DNA from: Kaistella polysaccharea
GTDB lineage: Bacteria; Bacteroidota; Bacteroidia; Flavobacteriales; Weeksellaceae
Length of the DNA stretch: 64,000 bases
Assembly (NCBI RefSeq): GCF_020410745.1
Contig: NZ_CP084528.1
Location: 1,736,001 to 1,800,000 of the forward strand
Reading direction: 5' to 3'
Below, in pieces: positions 15,185-23,564 of this stretch (its first letter is position 1; every line of letters starts with the position of its first letter). The notes under the pieces are model-generated. The model was not told the origin of the DNA. It saw nothing but the letters and a program-made list of their open reading frames with translations, and did not search any database. A program made the position numbers and the translations under genes.

Positions 15185-16594
15185 TTAATTTAAAGTTTTA
15201 GTCTGACAGACAAAATTACTTTTAGGAACACCTGTCTCTTTTATCTTTCCAAACCCACCTTCTACTTCGGTGAAATTTCTAATGCCTCGGGAATTAAGAA
15301 TACTTGCCGCAATCATGCTTCGATAACCGCCGGCACAATGCACATAAAAATGTTCTTCAGATTTTAAGGAAGGTGCCCATTCATTAATTTCTACCAACGG
15401 TCTGCTGTACGCCTCATTCACGTGCTCTGCAGCATATTCTGTTGCATTTCGCACATCTATAACTTTTGAATGTTCTGATAATTCTGCTGCAAAAGTCTCT
15501 GCTGAAATTCTTTTTACATGATCGATTTCTTTTCCAGATTTTTCCCATTCTGGAAAGCTACCTTTCAAATAGCCAATCACATTATCAAAACCTACCCGCG
15601 CTAATCTGGTGATAGTTTCTTCTTCGGATCCTGAGTCAGAAACCAAGAGTAAAGGCTGCTGAACATCAACAATCATTGCGCCCACCCACGGTGCAAAGTC
15701 GCCTTGCAAACCAATATTGATCGAGTTAGGAACGAAACCCTTATGGAATTCAGCCGCATTTCTCGTATCTAAAATTAATGCGCCAGAGTCTTCCGCAACT
15801 TTCTCAAAATCATCCGGCGAAAGTGGGTGATTTCCTTTCTTAAAAATAACATCAAAATCCTCGTAACCTCCTTTGTTCATGGCTACATTCATTCCGAAAT
15901 ATTTTGGTGGAGCAGATAATCCATCCAGAACTTCTTTAACAAAAGCTTCTTTGTTCGGTTGATTTAAAGCGTAATTGCTTTTCTTCTGATTACCCAACGT
16001 ATCAACAGTTTCCTTCTGCATATTTTTACCACAGGCAGATCCTGCTCCGTGCGCGGGATAAACTATAATATCATCAGCAAGCGGCATTATTTTGTTTTGC
16101 AAACTGTCATATAAAATTCCAGCCAATTCCTCTTGAGTCATACTTGCTGCTTTTTGAGCCAAATCAGGCCGTCCAACATCACCTAAGAAAAGAGTATCTC
16201 CACTGAAAATAGCAGTTTCTTTTCCGTTTTCATCAATTAAAAGAAAAGTAGAACTTTCCATCGTATGACCCGGCGTGTGCAACACTTTAATTTTTATATC
16301 TCCCACTTCAAAGATCTGACCATCAGTTGCAATAATAGCTTCAAAATCAGGATTTGCGGTCGGCCCATAGATAATCGGCGCACCTGTTTTTCGGGAAAGA
16401 TCTAAATGCCCAGAGACAAAATCAGCATGAAAGTGAGTTTCAAAAATATATTTCAATTTTACCTCGTCTTTTTCTAAACGATCCAGATAGGGTTTCGTTT
16501 CTCGCAACGGATCAATAATTACGGCCTCTTTTCCAGAGACAATATAATACGCTCCCTGCGCCAGACATCCTGTATATATTTGTTCTATTGTCAT
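15185..16594 (-). CDS. MBL-fold hydrolase with two rhodanese domains (persulfide dioxygenase-like)
   Basis: A 469-residue fusion. The N-terminal metallo-beta-lactamase domain has THFHADFVSGH (His54, His56, Asp58), HTPGHT, SGDTLFLGDVGRPDL and PAHGAGSACGK (His182). This is the ETHE1/persulfide dioxygenase pattern, which oxidises glutathione persulfide to sulfite. The first rhodanese domain (about 265-350) has Asp320 in VSDSG where the Cys would be, so it is inactive. The second (about 365-460) keeps Cys420 in VHCAGGYRS. Sulfite produced here could leave through the TauE exporter encoded in the same operon. Confidence 0.93.
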   Translation of the reverse strand: MTIEQIYTGCLAQGAYYIVSGKEAVIIDPLRETKPYLDRLEKDEVKLKYIFETHFHADFVSGHLDLSRKTGAPIIYGPTANPDFEAIIATDGQIFEVGDIKIKVLHTPGHTMESSTFLLIDENGKETAIFSGDTLFLGDVGRPDLAQKAASMTQEELAGILYDSLQNKIMPLADDIIVYPAHGAGSACGKNMQKETVDTLGNQKKSNYALNQPNKEAFVKEVLDGLSAPPKYFGMNVAMNKGGYEDFDVIFKKGNHPLSPDDFEKVAEDSGALILDTRNAAEFHKGFVPNSINIGLQGDFAPWVGAMIVDVQQPLLLVSDSGSEEETITRLARVGFDNVIGYLKGSFPEWEKSGKEIDHVKRISAETFAAELSEHSKVIDVRNATEYAAEHVNEAYSRPLVEINEWAPSLKSEEHFYVHCAGGYRSMIAASILNSRGIRNFTEVEGGFGKIKETGVPKSNFVCQTKTLN

Positions 16595-16653
16595 GATATT
16601 TAAATTTAAAGGATCTAATCCTTGTTTAATTAAGCCAAATAATGAAATTTGGT

Positions 16654-17037
16654 CTATTTAGTTTTTTCTATTTCTTTATATTGCATGCTGTTTCCTGCAG
16701 CGTCAGAAAGTTTTCCGCCAGTTCCGATACTTCCTTCCCACATCCATTTTTCGTTTGTAAATACGGGTTGACCTTTTGACGAAACTTTTTTAGCAACAAG
16801 AATCTGTTCGGGCTCACCTTGTTTTTCCATCTTCATGGCAACGTCGTTTCCTTGCGCAAAATACGTCACTTTCAGAAGTTCGCCTTTTGAATTTTCCAGT
16901 TCAATGGCTTCTTGCATAAGACTTACTTCTTTTGGATCATTTGATGAAACTGTGGAAGCACCTTCCGCTGCAACCTGCTCTTTTTGGCAGGCGGTAACAA
17001 GTGTAAGTGCAAATGCAACTATTAATAACTTCTTCAT
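16654..17037 (-). CDS. Lipoprotein of unknown function in sulfur operon
   Basis: A 127-residue lipoprotein (lipobox LVTAC, Cys17). Its small beta-rich domain holds AIELENSKGELLKVTYFAQGNDVAMKME as two pieces of a strand pattern resembling MliC-type lysozyme-inhibitor folds, though the match is weak. It overlaps the TauE gene by 4 bases (ATGA), so it is translationally coupled. The 59-base gap before the MBL gene holds no recognised site. No function can be assigned. Confidence 0.75.
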   Translation of the reverse strand: MKKLLIVAFALTLVTACQKEQVAAEGASTVSSNDPKEVSLMQEAIELENSKGELLKVTYFAQGNDVAMKMEKQGEPEQILVAKKVSSKGQPVFTNEKWMWEGSIGTGGKLSDAAGNSMQYKEIEKTK

Positions 17038-17837
17038 ATTGTTATTTGTTTAAAAAATATTTCTTTTACTATTATAAATATGCCCATAAATAGCACAAAC
17101 CACCCGAAAGCAGGTTTTAATTTACGGCTGTCAATTTTCTTCGACACAGCGATTCCTACAAAAATTCCGAGGACTGATAATGCTGTAAAAACCAACATAA
17201 ATGTCCAATCTTTTTCTACCATTTTCATGGAACTTAAAAAACCTAGAACGGAGTTCATCCCTATAATAAACAGCGATGTAGCTACGGCTCTTTTCATTGG
17301 CAAACCCAGCAACATTACTAAAGCAGGTACAATTAAAAAGCCACCTCCTGCACCAATTAATCCTGTTATAATTCCCACCAATAGCCCCTGAGAAACCAAG
17401 ATGGTATAATTATTTCCGTTTTCCTTTCTACCAAATGGACGCTCCGTTTTCCTGATCATTTTTACAGAGGCGACCAACATCAAAAATGAAAAAAGCAAAA
17501 GCAGAAACATATCTTTAGTTACTACCATACCCCATTTATTAATAATGTATTCCGGTAAATGGGGCAAAATTAATCGTCGCGAAAATAAAACTCCCAAAAT
17601 AGAAGGAATCCCAAATATCCAGGCAGTCCGGAAGTCGATCAATTTTTGTTTTAAAAAACCTGCAGATCCGACAAAACTCGTAATTCCAACCACAAATAAT
17701 GAAAGTGTAGTTGCGGTTACAGGATCAAAACCAAACAGATAAACAAAAATAGGCACGCTTAAAATACTTCCGCCACCACCAAGCAAACCCATTATGAGTC
17801 CGACAAATAGCGCTGAAATATAACCGATTACCTCCAT
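17034..17837 (-). CDS. TauE/SafE-family sulfite/anion exporter
   Basis: A 267-residue inner-membrane transporter with two repeats of about four helices. Each repeat begins with a glycine-rich motif: LIMGLLGGGGSILSVPIFVY near the N-terminus and ITGLIGAGGGFLIVPALVML after the middle. TauE/SafE proteins export sulfite, sulfoacetate and related anions. It is the first gene of the eight-gene sulfur operon. A palindrome at 17881-17894 and a TAATTTTG box at 17851-17858 precede it. Confidence 0.9.
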   Translation of the reverse strand: MEVIGYISALFVGLIMGLLGGGGSILSVPIFVYLFGFDPVTATTLSLFVVGITSFVGSAGFLKQKLIDFRTAWIFGIPSILGVLFSRRLILPHLPEYIINKWGMVVTKDMFLLLLFSFLMLVASVKMIRKTERPFGRKENGNNYTILVSQGLLVGIITGLIGAGGGFLIVPALVMLLGLPMKRAVATSLFIIGMNSVLGFLSSMKMVEKDWTFMLVFTALSVLGIFVGIAVSKKIDSRKLKPAFGWFVLFMGIFIIVKEIFFKQITI

Positions 17838-17850
17838 TAATTACTTTTCA

Positions 17851-17858
17851 CAAAATTA
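17851..17858 (-). promoter_or_regulatory. Predicted -7 box of the sulfur operon
   Basis: Minus-strand TAATTTTG matches the Bacteroidota -7 consensus, 13 bases upstream of the TauE start. A second candidate TAACTTTG (17886-17893) overlaps the palindrome. Confidence 0.5.
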
Positions 17859-17880
17859 CGCTATAAAAATCATGTCCACC

Positions 17881-17894
17881 GTAACCAAAGTTAC
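17881..17894. promoter_or_regulatory. Palindromic operator candidate GTAAC-CAAA-GTTAC
   Basis: A perfect inverted repeat (5-base arms, 4-base spacer) lies 44 bases before the TauE start and just upstream of its -7 box. The size and symmetry suit a Crp/Fnr-type dimer. Such regulators often sit near TauE-rhodanese operons in this phylum, but no regulator gene is adjacent here. Confidence 0.45.
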
Positions 17895-17909
17895 ACAAGC
17901 CGATTTTTT

Positions 17910-18353
17910 CTAACTAAAGTTTTTGATTTCAGCGGTATCTGAACCTATTTCAACTTGATCACCAGCTTTCTTACCTTTAATTTTTTCAAACACCGGCGTT
18001 TTATCAGAAAAAGTGATCACCTCCTTATTTTCAAACTTAAAAACAGGAACTGAAATTCCTACAAACAAAAAATTATGGTCGGTTTCAATGAGCGTTCCAT
18101 TTTCAATTTTTTCGTGTTTCAGCTCGACTTCACCTTCTAAAAAAGACAAATTCTGTGTCGCTTCACGCAACATTTTTTCATAACGAAGCTGCATATCTTT
18201 TGCTTGTGTCTGCTGGGAAAAGTCTTCGGGATCATGCGTGCTTTCCTCATCGAGATCAGATGCTGTTTTGTAACGGTTTACTGATTCTTTAAGGTTTTGA
18301 ATTACTTTATTCTGCTCTTCAATAATTTTATTGATAATTTCTTTACGTTTCAT
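17910..18353 (-). CDS. GreA/GreB-like C-terminal domain protein
   Basis: A 147-residue cytoplasmic protein. Residues 1-80 form a charged coiled-coil with an acidic patch (ESTHDPEDFSQQ). The last 35 residues (FSDKTPVFEKIKGKKAGDQVEIG) resemble the C-terminal FKBP-like domain of GreA/GreB, including the GKKAGD turn. It could bind RNA polymerase as Gre, Rnk or DksA-type secondary-channel factors do. The ATG at 18353 (MKRKEIINK) is chosen over a longer frame. It lies 72 bases upstream of the sulfur operon on the same strand but is probably separate. Confidence 0.75.
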   Translation of the reverse strand: MKRKEIINKIIEEQNKVIQNLKESVNRYKTASDLDEESTHDPEDFSQQTQAKDMQLRYEKMLREATQNLSFLEGEVELKHEKIENGTLIETDHNFLFVGISVPVFKFENKEVITFSDKTPVFEKIKGKKAGDQVEIGSDTAEIKNFS

Positions 18354-18440
18354 TTTTAATGCTTTGATATTTACAAATTTACTCAAAATTTTCTGCAAAT
18401 TTTTTTGAACTTCTATGATGTTTGACAGAATTCTAAACTC

Positions 18441-20429
18441 CTATAGATTAAAATTTAAATTGATAAAGAAGTTACGGCCAGGTCTAGGTATTTGATTCCA
18501 GTCTGCGTAAGTTGTATAATATCTGTCGAAGATATTCTCTATGCCGGCCTTTGCAAAAACTTTGGTTCCTCCCACCGAAAGTTGATAACCCAAATTAAAA
18601 TTGAGAAGAAAATATGCTGGTGTCTCAGATTCTCCGTAGATCATCGCATATTTTTCATGTTTTGTATTTCCTGTCATTAAAAATTCTGAGGACCATTTAT
18701 TCAGATCGAATTTTAAGGAAGTCTGATAACCAAATGGACTCATAAATGGGAGATTTTGCCCTTCACTGTCTTTACCGCGCGTGTAAACAAGTTGCGAACT
18801 CCACTTTAGCGTTTCAGCAATTTGGAATTCGGTATTTAAACTGATATTAAAAATCCCAGCGTGCTCAAGCGCTGTATAATTTTTCACGCCACGCGCACCA
18901 ATTGTCATTGGAACTAAATCATTAATAATTTTCCCCACAATATAATTTGAGATATGAAAGTAAGATGCAGATAATTTCGAACTGTATTTTTCCCGTTTTA
19001 TTCCCAGGAATGCATTTGCTTCCAACGACGTTTCATTTTTCAAATTGGGATTACCTATATAATCGTATCGCTCGAAACTGTTGAATAAATAGAAACCATA
19101 ACCTTCTGACACAGACGGTGCTCTGTCTCCATATCCCAAACCAAGGCCAGCTTGAAAAGAATTGTTATCAAACTGATAATTCGTCGCGAAACTTTTCAAA
19201 ATCCGCGTTTTTTCCGCGTTCATTTCAGGATAAAAAATCTGCAGGCTGTTTAGGCCAAATTCGCTTTCAATTTTATTCTGATGAGCGGTTACCGACGCAG
19301 ATAATTTTAGACTTGAATGCTCATCCATTTGCACTTGATCTTCCATATACAACGCCTGAGCAAGCGTTTTTACATCTGGCCACGTTAACATAAACATTAA
19401 TTTTTCGCTTTTGTCATTCGGATACATGGTCATCTCAGCAGACGATTTATTATAAAATCCATTAATGTTCAGTAATAGATTATGATTTCTAACAATAGAT
19501 TTGAGATGGGAATAGTAACCAAAAGTTTTACTCCAACCCGGCATATCCATATGAATAGGAACAGTAGGTCTTTTGGTATCATCCATTCTGTGCATAATAT
19601 TATTGAAGTAAACTTTAGCTTCCCAACTTTTAAAAAAATTATTTACCGGCAATATTTGAAACTTAAACGAAGTGATGAGCGCTTCCGCAAGCGAGACATC
19701 CATTGGCAACGCGGGATATCCTACATCAGTGGCTTTATCATAAATTACGGAAGCTTCCACTAACTTATTTTCACCAATCTTAAAACCCGAAACTCCTGAA
19801 ACATTTACTTTTTTGAACTTGGAATAGGGAATTTCTACATTTCCGCCGGCTTCATAATTTTCAGCATCACGACGCATAAAATTGACATCGCTATAAAACT
19901 TCTGCGATTTATATTTCGCTTCAGCACCCAAGATCTTTTGCATATTTACCGACTCGAAGCCACTATTCACATTAAAATTCCATTTTTCTGTTCCGAAAAT
20001 AGATTTATTTCTTTTCAAGTCGATGGATCCTCCAATGGTATTTCCGTGGCAAGATCCCTCCTGACCGGAACTGATACTGGCTTCCATGAGGTTTGACACT
20101 TCAATATAAGAAGTGATAGGGTCCATCTTATCCGTACAGGCACCAAAAATTCGCATTCCATCGATGGTTACTAACGTCCTTTCGGTAGGCATTCCATTAA
20201 TAAGCGGTTCCCATGCGTACGCACCGCGTTTAATCATATCAACTTTTGAAGATTTCTGCAGGTATTCGTCTATTGAACCCAATGGCTTGTTTTCTTTGGT
20301 TGAAACTTTGGTTGCACCAATTACGATTACTTCTTGTATATGATGAGATTTCCCGGAATCCTGAACCATCTGCGCTTTAAAATTAAAGGAATATAATAGG
20401 AGAAAGGATAATATTATAAGTTGTTTCAT
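18441..20429 (-). CDS. TonB-dependent copper receptor (NosA/OprC-like)
   Basis: A 662-residue outer membrane receptor: signal peptide to about residue 20, a plug domain (about 30-140) and a 22-strand barrel ending GRNFFINLNFNL. The plug contains IFGACTDKMDP, a CxxxM motif (Cys98, Met102). An extracellular segment holds NNIMHRMDD, an HxM motif (His280, Met282). In Pseudomonas OprC a CxxxM plus HxM set is the known copper site, and the surrounding GYPALPMD also fits NosA/OprC. Copper uptake is therefore a firm prediction. It follows a Met/His-rich lipoprotein and a small Cys protein on the same strand. Confidence 0.9.
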   Translation of the reverse strand: MKQLIILSFLLLYSFNFKAQMVQDSGKSHHIQEVIVIGATKVSTKENKPLGSIDEYLQKSSKVDMIKRGAYAWEPLINGMPTERTLVTIDGMRIFGACTDKMDPITSYIEVSNLMEASISSGQEGSCHGNTIGGSIDLKRNKSIFGTEKWNFNVNSGFESVNMQKILGAEAKYKSQKFYSDVNFMRRDAENYEAGGNVEIPYSKFKKVNVSGVSGFKIGENKLVEASVIYDKATDVGYPALPMDVSLAEALITSFKFQILPVNNFFKSWEAKVYFNNIMHRMDDTKRPTVPIHMDMPGWSKTFGYYSHLKSIVRNHNLLLNINGFYNKSSAEMTMYPNDKSEKLMFMLTWPDVKTLAQALYMEDQVQMDEHSSLKLSASVTAHQNKIESEFGLNSLQIFYPEMNAEKTRILKSFATNYQFDNNSFQAGLGLGYGDRAPSVSEGYGFYLFNSFERYDYIGNPNLKNETSLEANAFLGIKREKYSSKLSASYFHISNYIVGKIINDLVPMTIGARGVKNYTALEHAGIFNISLNTEFQIAETLKWSSQLVYTRGKDSEGQNLPFMSPFGYQTSLKFDLNKWSSEFLMTGNTKHEKYAMIYGESETPAYFLLNFNLGYQLSVGGTKVFAKAGIENIFDRYYTTYADWNQIPRPGRNFFINLNFNL

Positions 20430-20499
20430 AATAATAATTTAGAATGTCGCTTTCTGGATTTTTTCAGAAAACAGTGATTTTTCTAAGCGATAAAAATGG

Positions 20500-20529
20500 A
20501 ACCAGTTTACCGTAAAAGAAAAACTGGTT
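20500..20529 (-). terminator. Hairpin between lipoprotein and copper receptor genes
   Basis: AACCAGTTT / AAACTGGTT, a perfect 9-bp stem with a 12-nt loop, is followed on the minus strand by CCATTTTTATC. The T tract is weak, so it may attenuate rather than end transcription. Confidence 0.4.
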
Positions 20530-20552
20530 TCGTTTTGTACTTGGTAAAAGAA

Positions 20553-21419
20553 TTAAAAATCAATTTCGAAAAAAATAGAGCTGGATAAATTGCTTTCAGA
20601 AACTTCTTCACCCTTGACGACTGAACCATCGGGGTTCAGTAATTGTAAATTTAGCTTCCAATAACCGGTCATGGTTAATGATAATTTTCCACTGTATAAT
20701 TTCCCCGCGGCAGTTTGTTTAGCTGCGACATTGTTTGGAGAGCTGTGGTTGCCCATTCCAGGCATTCTTGGGTCAACCTTAACCGTAAGTCCATCTACAA
20801 GAGGATAATTCATCATATCCTGCATTTTCCAAACTCCTAAAACCAAATCATTTGTAGCCACTTTCGGAGATGTTGGTTCTATATAAGCAATGATATATTT
20901 TATATTGTCATTTCCCAGAAAAGCATTGACTGTTTTTTTTTCCGACGCAGGAACTTTCAAAACACTTGTTGCTGTATAACTTACCGAATCAATAGAATAC
21001 TCAATGTTAATATCCCAATATTCAGATTCATTTTCCGGCATTTGAAAAACTATATAACCGCCATAAACTGAACCATCAACACTACTTTTCTGCAGGCCTG
21101 ATCTCGGGCAGGAATGTGCCATTGTTGCCATATGCATTAACGGCGTCCATGTAACATTTGCTCCCTTTTCATACTGGTTTGTAGATTTATTTTTGATACG
21201 TAGCTTAAGATCATTATATCCCAAATGGGTCATCCCTGATTTAGAATAAAGCTCAATTATATGAGTGGCGTTCGTAATTTCTTTGATTTTTAAAAAGCCT
21301 TCAATTTCTGCAGTTGGATTAACAGGATTTAGTGGTTCATCAGAATCAGAAGTACGACATGCGGCGACAAGAAAAGCCATTGCCAATAAGGCAAATATAG
21401 TTTTGAAAGAAAATTTCAT
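20553..21419 (-). CDS. Met/His-rich lipoprotein with two FixH/YtkA-like domains
   Basis: A 288-residue lipoprotein (lipobox LVAAC, Cys21). It has two similar Ig-like halves: one contains WTPLMHMATMAHSCPRS, the other VDPRMPGMGNHSSPN followed by YSGKLSLTMTGYWKLNLQLL. The latter is the YtkA/FixH pattern, whose members occur in copper and cytochrome oxidase assembly contexts. The Met and His clusters could bind Cu(I) or Cu(II). It lies between the small Cys protein gene and the copper receptor gene, so it probably receives or buffers copper in the envelope. Function inferred. Confidence 0.82.
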   Translation of the reverse strand: MKFSFKTIFALLAMAFLVAACRTSDSDEPLNPVNPTAEIEGFLKIKEITNATHIIELYSKSGMTHLGYNDLKLRIKNKSTNQYEKGANVTWTPLMHMATMAHSCPRSGLQKSSVDGSVYGGYIVFQMPENESEYWDINIEYSIDSVSYTATSVLKVPASEKKTVNAFLGNDNIKYIIAYIEPTSPKVATNDLVLGVWKMQDMMNYPLVDGLTVKVDPRMPGMGNHSSPNNVAAKQTAAGKLYSGKLSLTMTGYWKLNLQLLNPDGSVVKGEEVSESNLSSSIFFEIDF

Positions 21420-21527
21420 TTTGATAATTTTTAAGTCTAACTTTAGGAATACGCTTCTCTTTACACAAAAAAAGAAGGAATTTTACTTTATTTCTTACTG
21501 GAATAAAGTTTTAAAAAAGAGTTAAAG

Positions 21528-21890
21528 TTATACTTGCGGCGGCTGTGGAACTATTCCTAGAATAATTTCTGGAACAAATTGATCCTGATAAGCAAATTGG
21601 GGAATCGTTGCCAAAACACACGATTCTTTCATTATGGAAAATTCAGCAGTTTTTGCTGGCAAAATATTAAACTCAAAGGAATATTTAACCAAATTAAAAG
21701 GATTAGTCGATTTTTCATTTTCCTCTTTGGCCTGACATTTACCATGGCAATCCATTTCTGGCTTTGCTTTATTAATACAGTGAATTTCATAGAAATCCTG
21801 ATTGATTTTATAATCAAGCATCAACAAACCATTTTGAAGACTAGCGCCCAAAATAACGATTGAAAATAAGATGCTTAATATGGATTTCAT
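21528..21890 (-). CDS. Small exported Cys/His protein of the copper locus
   Basis: A 120-residue exported protein with an N-terminal hydrophobic segment (residues 2-24). It carries a compact metal-site candidate, CINKAKPEMDCHGKCQ (Cys38, Cys48, His49, Cys52), an acidic/Lys stretch, and a C-terminus ending PQPPQV. It is the first gene of the copper receptor locus. The -7 box sits 7 bases before the ATG, so the mRNA is probably leaderless. A Cys-rich gene with a similar QPP end starts the second metal locus at 60480. Possibly a periplasmic copper buffer. Confidence 0.75.
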   Translation of the reverse strand: MKSILSILFSIVILGASLQNGLLMLDYKINQDFYEIHCINKAKPEMDCHGKCQAKEENEKSTNPFNLVKYSFEFNILPAKTAEFSIMKESCVLATIPQFAYQDQFVPEIILGIVPQPPQV

Positions 21891-21897
21891 GACTTGT

Positions 21898-21905
21898 CAA
21901 AATTA
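21898..21905 (-). promoter_or_regulatory. Predicted -7 box, leaderless start of copper locus
   Basis: Minus-strand TAATTTTG has only 7 bases between its last G and the ATG at 21890. Transcription would begin at or next to the start codon. The same box and spacing occur at 60465-60472. Confidence 0.55.
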
Positions 21906-22021
21906 AGACTAATAACTCTTATTTAAAAATGATTTTCATCAGTATTCCATTCTAATATTTAAGTTCAGAATAATTTAAACTCTGTAATATTTTTTATCTT
22001 TAACACTTGAAAAATAATGAA

Positions 22022-23548
22022 ATGGCAGACAAAGCGAAATTCGTAGAAGAACTTACCGCGCGGTACACGCCAAAAGGCGAATTCATCACTTTAGGAAAAG
22101 GCATGCTCGACGGCGAAGTCGTAACGGAGGTAAATGTTACACTTCCCCTGAAAACAATCAACCGACACGGTTTAATTGCTGGAGCCACGGGAACGGGAAA
22201 AACCAAGACAGTTCAGGTTTTTGCGGAGCAATTATCACATGCCGGAGTTCCTTCTCTCGTCCTCGATATTAAAGGAGATTTTTCTGGAATTGCAGTTCAG
22301 GGAAATGAAAATGATATTATTAAAGAGCGTTACGCAAAAACTCAACTTCCCTATGAAGCACAATCTTTTCCGGTGGAATTGATGACAATTTCTGGGGCAC
22401 CCGGCGTAAAACTTCGCGCTACGGTTACAGAATTTGGACCGCTTTTGCTCTCTAAAATTTTAGACCTTAATGATACTCAACAAAGCATTATTTCTATTGT
22501 CTTTAAATACTGTGACGACAAAGGTTTGCCTCTTGTTGACTTAGATGATTTGAAAAAGGTGCTGCAATATGTTACCGATAATCCACAGGGAAAGGCAGAT
22601 TTAACGAATAACTATGGGTCTATTTCTCCCGCATCTTTAGGAGCGATTTTAAGATCAATCGTTGCAATGGAACAACAGGGCGCAGCGACCTTCTTCGGAG
22701 AACCAAGTTTTGACATTCACGATTTAATTCAGCAACGCGACGGTAAAGGCGTGGTCAATATTTTAAGAGTTGATAATATTCAGAGTAAACCTCAACTATT
22801 TTCAACCTTTATGTTATCTCTTTTTGCAGAAATTTATATGACTTTGCCAGAAGAAGGTGATTCCGGAAAACCGAAGCTGGTTTTGTTTATTGATGAAGCG
22901 CACTTAATTTTTAAAGAAGCTTCTAAAACGCTTCTAAGTCAGATCGAAACCATGGTAAAATTAATTCGCTCAAAAGGAGTCGGAATTTATTTTATTACCC
23001 AAATTCCGGGCGATGTACCAGAGAATGTTCTTTCTCAGCTCGGTTTAAAAATTCAACATGCTTTGCGAGGCTTTACCGCAAAAGACCGAAAAGAAATTTC
23101 TAAGGCCGTAGAAAACTACCCGATTACGGAGTTTTATAATTCGAAAGAATTAATTCAAAATCTGGGAATTGGGGAAGCTTTTATAACTGCATTAGATGAA
23201 AAAGGAATTCCTACTCCTTTGGTTCACACCTTTTTAATATCACCAGAATCTAGAATGGATATTTTAAATGCAGCAGAAATCGCCGATCTTACAAGTCGCT
23301 CCGCGATGGTCGCAAAATATGAACAGACAGTGAACAAAGATTCTGCTTACGAAATGTTAACGAGCAGAATGGAACAGGCAGTACAGGAATCGCCAGTAAC
23401 TGTAAAATCACGCCCAGTAAAAGAAGAACCAGGAGTTTTTGAAAATGTAATGAAATCACGCGCCGGCAGAACTTTCACCACAACACTTGCGCGAGAAGGC
23501 GCCAAGTTTGTTTTGGGAATGTTTGGCTTAGGCGGAAGAAAAAGATAA
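22022..23548 (+). CDS. HerA/YjgR-like helicase-type ATPase (DUF853)
   Basis: A 508-residue ATPase of the DUF853/YjgR group related to HerA-FtsK. Walker A is GATGTGKTKT (about residues 52-61); Walker B with a DE pair is LVLFIDEAHLIF; VGIYFITQIPGD serves as a sensor motif. Residues 470-508 are basic and glycine-rich. HerA-type pumps move DNA; the function of the YjgR group is unsettled. The ATG at 22022 (MADKAKF) is preferred to an in-frame TTG five codons upstream. The exonuclease-domain gene follows after 16 bases, giving an ATPase-nuclease pair. Confidence 0.9.
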   Translation: MADKAKFVEELTARYTPKGEFITLGKGMLDGEVVTEVNVTLPLKTINRHGLIAGATGTGKTKTVQVFAEQLSHAGVPSLVLDIKGDFSGIAVQGNENDIIKERYAKTQLPYEAQSFPVELMTISGAPGVKLRATVTEFGPLLLSKILDLNDTQQSIISIVFKYCDDKGLPLVDLDDLKKVLQYVTDNPQGKADLTNNYGSISPASLGAILRSIVAMEQQGAATFFGEPSFDIHDLIQQRDGKGVVNILRVDNIQSKPQLFSTFMLSLFAEIYMTLPEEGDSGKPKLVLFIDEAHLIFKEASKTLLSQIETMVKLIRSKGVGIYFITQIPGDVPENVLSQLGLKIQHALRGFTAKDRKEISKAVENYPITEFYNSKELIQNLGIGEAFITALDEKGIPTPLVHTFLISPESRMDILNAAEIADLTSRSAMVAKYEQTVNKDSAYEMLTSRMEQAVQESPVTVKSRPVKEEPGVFENVMKSRAGRTFTTTLAREGAKFVLGMFGLGGRKR

Positions 23549-23564
23549 TTTAAGAACATAAATT

